A stretch of 6,939 nt of DNA from Bryobacteraceae bacterium. Lineage in GTDB: Bacteria > Acidobacteriota > Terriglobia > Bryobacterales > Bryobacteraceae. The DNA is taken from NCBI GenBank assembly GCA_030036985.1, contig JASHSD010000741.1, positions 1 through 6,939 of the forward strand, written 5' to 3'. Below, piece after piece: positions 5,659-6,939 of the stretch. The notes under the pieces are model-generated. The model was not told the origin of the DNA and did no database searches. It saw nothing but the letters and a program-made list of their open reading frames with translations. The translations under genes were made by a program, and so were the position numbers. Each line of letters starts with the position of its first letter. The stretch's first letter is position 1.

Positions 5659-5854
5659 GAGAACCACTCTGATCATCGATGACGTTCTGATCGACCGGGC
5701 CAGAAAGCTCATGGGGATTGAGGAAAAGACGGCCTTGGTCCACGCCGGCCTGGAAGCGCTGATTGCGCGCGAAGCGGCGAAGCGTCTGGCCGCGCTCGGC
5801 GGTACCGAACCCCAGTTGAGTCCGATTCCCCGCCGCCGCGCAGCCTCCGCATGA
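5657..5854 (+). CDS. vapB: VapB-type antitoxin (ribbon-helix-helix)
   Basis: The 65-residue protein begins MRTTLIIDD, a short DNA-contacting beta strand. Two amphipathic helices follow (about 9-19 and 22-41; DVLIDRARKLMG, EKTALVHAGLEALI), the ribbon-helix-helix layout of VapB. The C-terminal tail LAALGGTEP...PIPRRR matches the toxin-wrapping tail seen in many VapB proteins. It should neutralise VapC and repress the operon with it. ATG 5657 is chosen because family homology begins there; TTG 5621, ATG 5630 and ATG 5651 are possible upstream starts but lie within the promoter. There is no Shine-Dalgarno sequence, and the predicted transcript starts at the ATG, so it may be leaderless. It overlaps vapC by 4 nt (ATGA). 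Confidence 0.9.
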   Translation: MRTTLIIDDVLIDRARKLMGIEEKTALVHAGLEALIAREAAKRLAALGGTEPQLSPIPRRRAASA

Positions 5855-6219
5855 CAGTGCTGGTCGACAGCTCCGTCTGGATCGAGCACCTCCGCAAAGG
5901 CCACAGCGGCTTGGCCGCGCTTCTGAATGAAGCGTCGGTGCTGATGCATCCGTACATCATCGGCGAGCTTGCCTGCGGCCACCTGAAACACCGGGCGCTC
6001 ATTCTGGACAGCCTGGCGGAGTTGCCGTCCGCCGTGACGGCAACCCACGAGGAAGCGCTCGATCTGATGGAAGACCGGAAGCTGTGGGGGCGCGGCATCG
6101 GCTGGATCGACGCCCACCTGATCGCCTCGGCCCTGCTTTCGAACTGCCCTCTGTGGACTCTCGAGGAACGGCTCAATCGAGCGGCCGCCGAAGCCGGCGT
6201 AAAACGACCGAAGGCCTGA
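5851..6219 (+). CDS. vapC: VapC-type toxin, PIN-domain ribonuclease
   Basis: The 122-residue protein has a complete PIN domain. Its acidic metal-binding residues are D6 in VLVDSSVWIEHLR, E39 in IGELACG and D87 in GWIDAHLIASAL, with E105 in LWTLEERL at the fourth site, where aspartate is more usual. VapC toxins are Mg/Mn-dependent endoribonucleases that cleave tRNA or rRNA and stop growth when the antitoxin is degraded. The gene is translationally coupled to vapB through an ATGA overlap. It appears intact. Its stop lies only 6 bp from the stop of the convergent aldo/keto reductase, with no terminator in between. The RNA target cannot be predicted from sequence alone. Confidence 0.93.
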   Translation: MTVLVDSSVWIEHLRKGHSGLAALLNEASVLMHPYIIGELACGHLKHRALILDSLAELPSAVTATHEEALDLMEDRKLWGRGIGWIDAHLIASALLSNCPLWTLEERLNRAAAEAGVKRPKA

Positions 6220-6225
6220 TAGCGG

Positions 6226-6939
6226 CTATTTCGCTGCGGCCATGGCCTTCGGGGCCGGCTGCGCGTGTCCCAGAATCGGATGCGGCCGATAAGGCTTCTC
6301 CACCGCCGCGATTTCCTCCTGCGACAGCGTGATCTCCACCGCGGCAATGAGTTCCCGAAGCTGGTGGATTTTCGTCGCGCCGATAATCGGGGCCGTGATC
6401 CCCGGGGCCTGCAGCACCCACGCGCACGCGACCTGGGCCGCTGTGCAGCCGCGCTGCTTCGCAACGGCCGCAACGGCATCGGCCACGGCGAAATCGTCGG
6501 GGCTGTAATACATGTCTTTCGCGAACGTATCGACTTCCGATCGCGTCGTATCCCCGCCGCCGGGTTTCCTCGTGCCGGTGAGAAATCCGCGCGCCAGCGG
6601 ACTCCAGGGAATAATTCCCAAACCCCGATCCATGCACAGCGGAATCATCTCCCGCTCTTCCTCGCGATAGATCAGGTTGTAGTGGTTCTGCATGGTCGAA
6701 AACCGCCGCCAGCCGTTTTCCTTGGCGATATAAAGCGCCTTCGACAGCTGCCACGCCGCCATGCTGCTGGCCCCGAGATATCGCACCTTGCCCGCGCTCA
6801 CCAGCGAATCGAGCGCATCGAGCGTCTCTTCGATCGGCGTAACCGAATCCCATCTATGAATTTGATAGAGATCGATGAAATCCATGCCCAGGCGGCGCAG
6901 CGAATTCTCGCAGGCTTCGATGATATGTTTGCGGCTCAA
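6226..6939 (-). CDS. Aldo/keto reductase, N-terminus outside the window
   Basis: The frame runs off the right edge; 237 C-terminal residues of a protein that is usually about 320-350 are present. The TTG at the edge is an internal leucine codon (family motif SRKHIIEACENSLRRL), not a start. Family signatures in the TIM barrel are the catalytic-site histidine in LYQIHRWD, RYLGASSM, the MQNHYNLI block, GIIPWSPLARGFLTG, and the cofactor-binding APIIGATKIHQL segment that holds the NADPH phosphate. The catalytic Asp, Tyr and Lys of the Asp-Tyr-Lys-His tetrad lie outside the window. It probably reduces aldehydes or ketones with NADPH in the cytoplasm, and resembles the bacterial YajO/YhdN-like group; the substrate is unknown. 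It is transcribed toward vapC. Confidence 0.93.
   Translation of the reverse strand: MSRKHIIEACENSLRRLGMDFIDLYQIHRWDSVTPIEETLDALDSLVSAGKVRYLGASSMAAWQLSKALYIAKENGWRRFSTMQNHYNLIYREEEREMIPLCMDRGLGIIPWSPLARGFLTGTRKPGGGDTTRSEVDTFAKDMYYSPDDFAVADAVAAVAKQRGCTAAQVACAWVLQAPGITAPIIGATKIHQLRELIAAVEITLSQEEIAAVEKPYRPHPILGHAQPAPKAMAAAK

Overview
The window comes from a GC-rich bacterium (roughly 60% GC by eye). The gene set and protein style (GC-rich soil-type genome, exported RidA-like protein, DUF1624-type acyltransferase, VapBC) fit an Acidobacteriota-like organism. That assignment is an inference from general resemblance; no rRNA or other marker is present to settle it.

Layout, left to right. (1) The 3' part of an integral-membrane acyltransferase-type gene (+), cut by the left edge. 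(2) A 190-bp convergent intergenic gap holding a compact 139-bp multi-hairpin inverted-repeat element. (3) An exported, RidA-like protein (-) that reads as three diverged RidA units without the family's catalytic arginine. (4) A short divergent regulatory region with an extended -10 box and three TCCAAT/ATTGGA motifs. (5) A co-directional vitamin B6 block: a MocR/PdxR-type regulator, pdxS and pdxT (the R5P-dependent PLP synthase). A low-molecular-weight phosphatase follows, whose reading frame overlaps the pdxT stop codon. (6) A vapBC toxin-antitoxin pair with its own promoter, whose -35 box contains the phosphatase stop codon. (7) A convergent aldo/keto reductase (-), cut by the right edge.

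How the genes work together. PdxS and PdxT build pyridoxal 5'-phosphate from ribose 5-phosphate, glyceraldehyde 3-phosphate and glutamine. The MocR-type regulator in front, with its aminotransferase fold and intact PLP lysine, is well placed to sense PLP and control the operon and itself. The divergent RidA-like gene shares the same control region. Canonical RidA clears reactive enamines released by PLP enzymes, so the pairing is suggestive, but this protein is predicted to be exported and lacks the key arginine. The phosphatase is probably translationally coupled to pdxT; a link to PLP metabolism is possible but unproven. The vapBC and aldo/keto reductase genes look like independent units.

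A recurring feature is start codons without Shine-Dalgarno sequences placed a few bases after good -10 boxes (pdxR, the RidA-like gene, vapB), which suggests leaderless transcripts. pdxS, by contrast, has a strong ribosome binding site. The most unusual items are the multi-hairpin element, the triple RidA-like exported protein, and the non-ATG overlapping start of the phosphatase.
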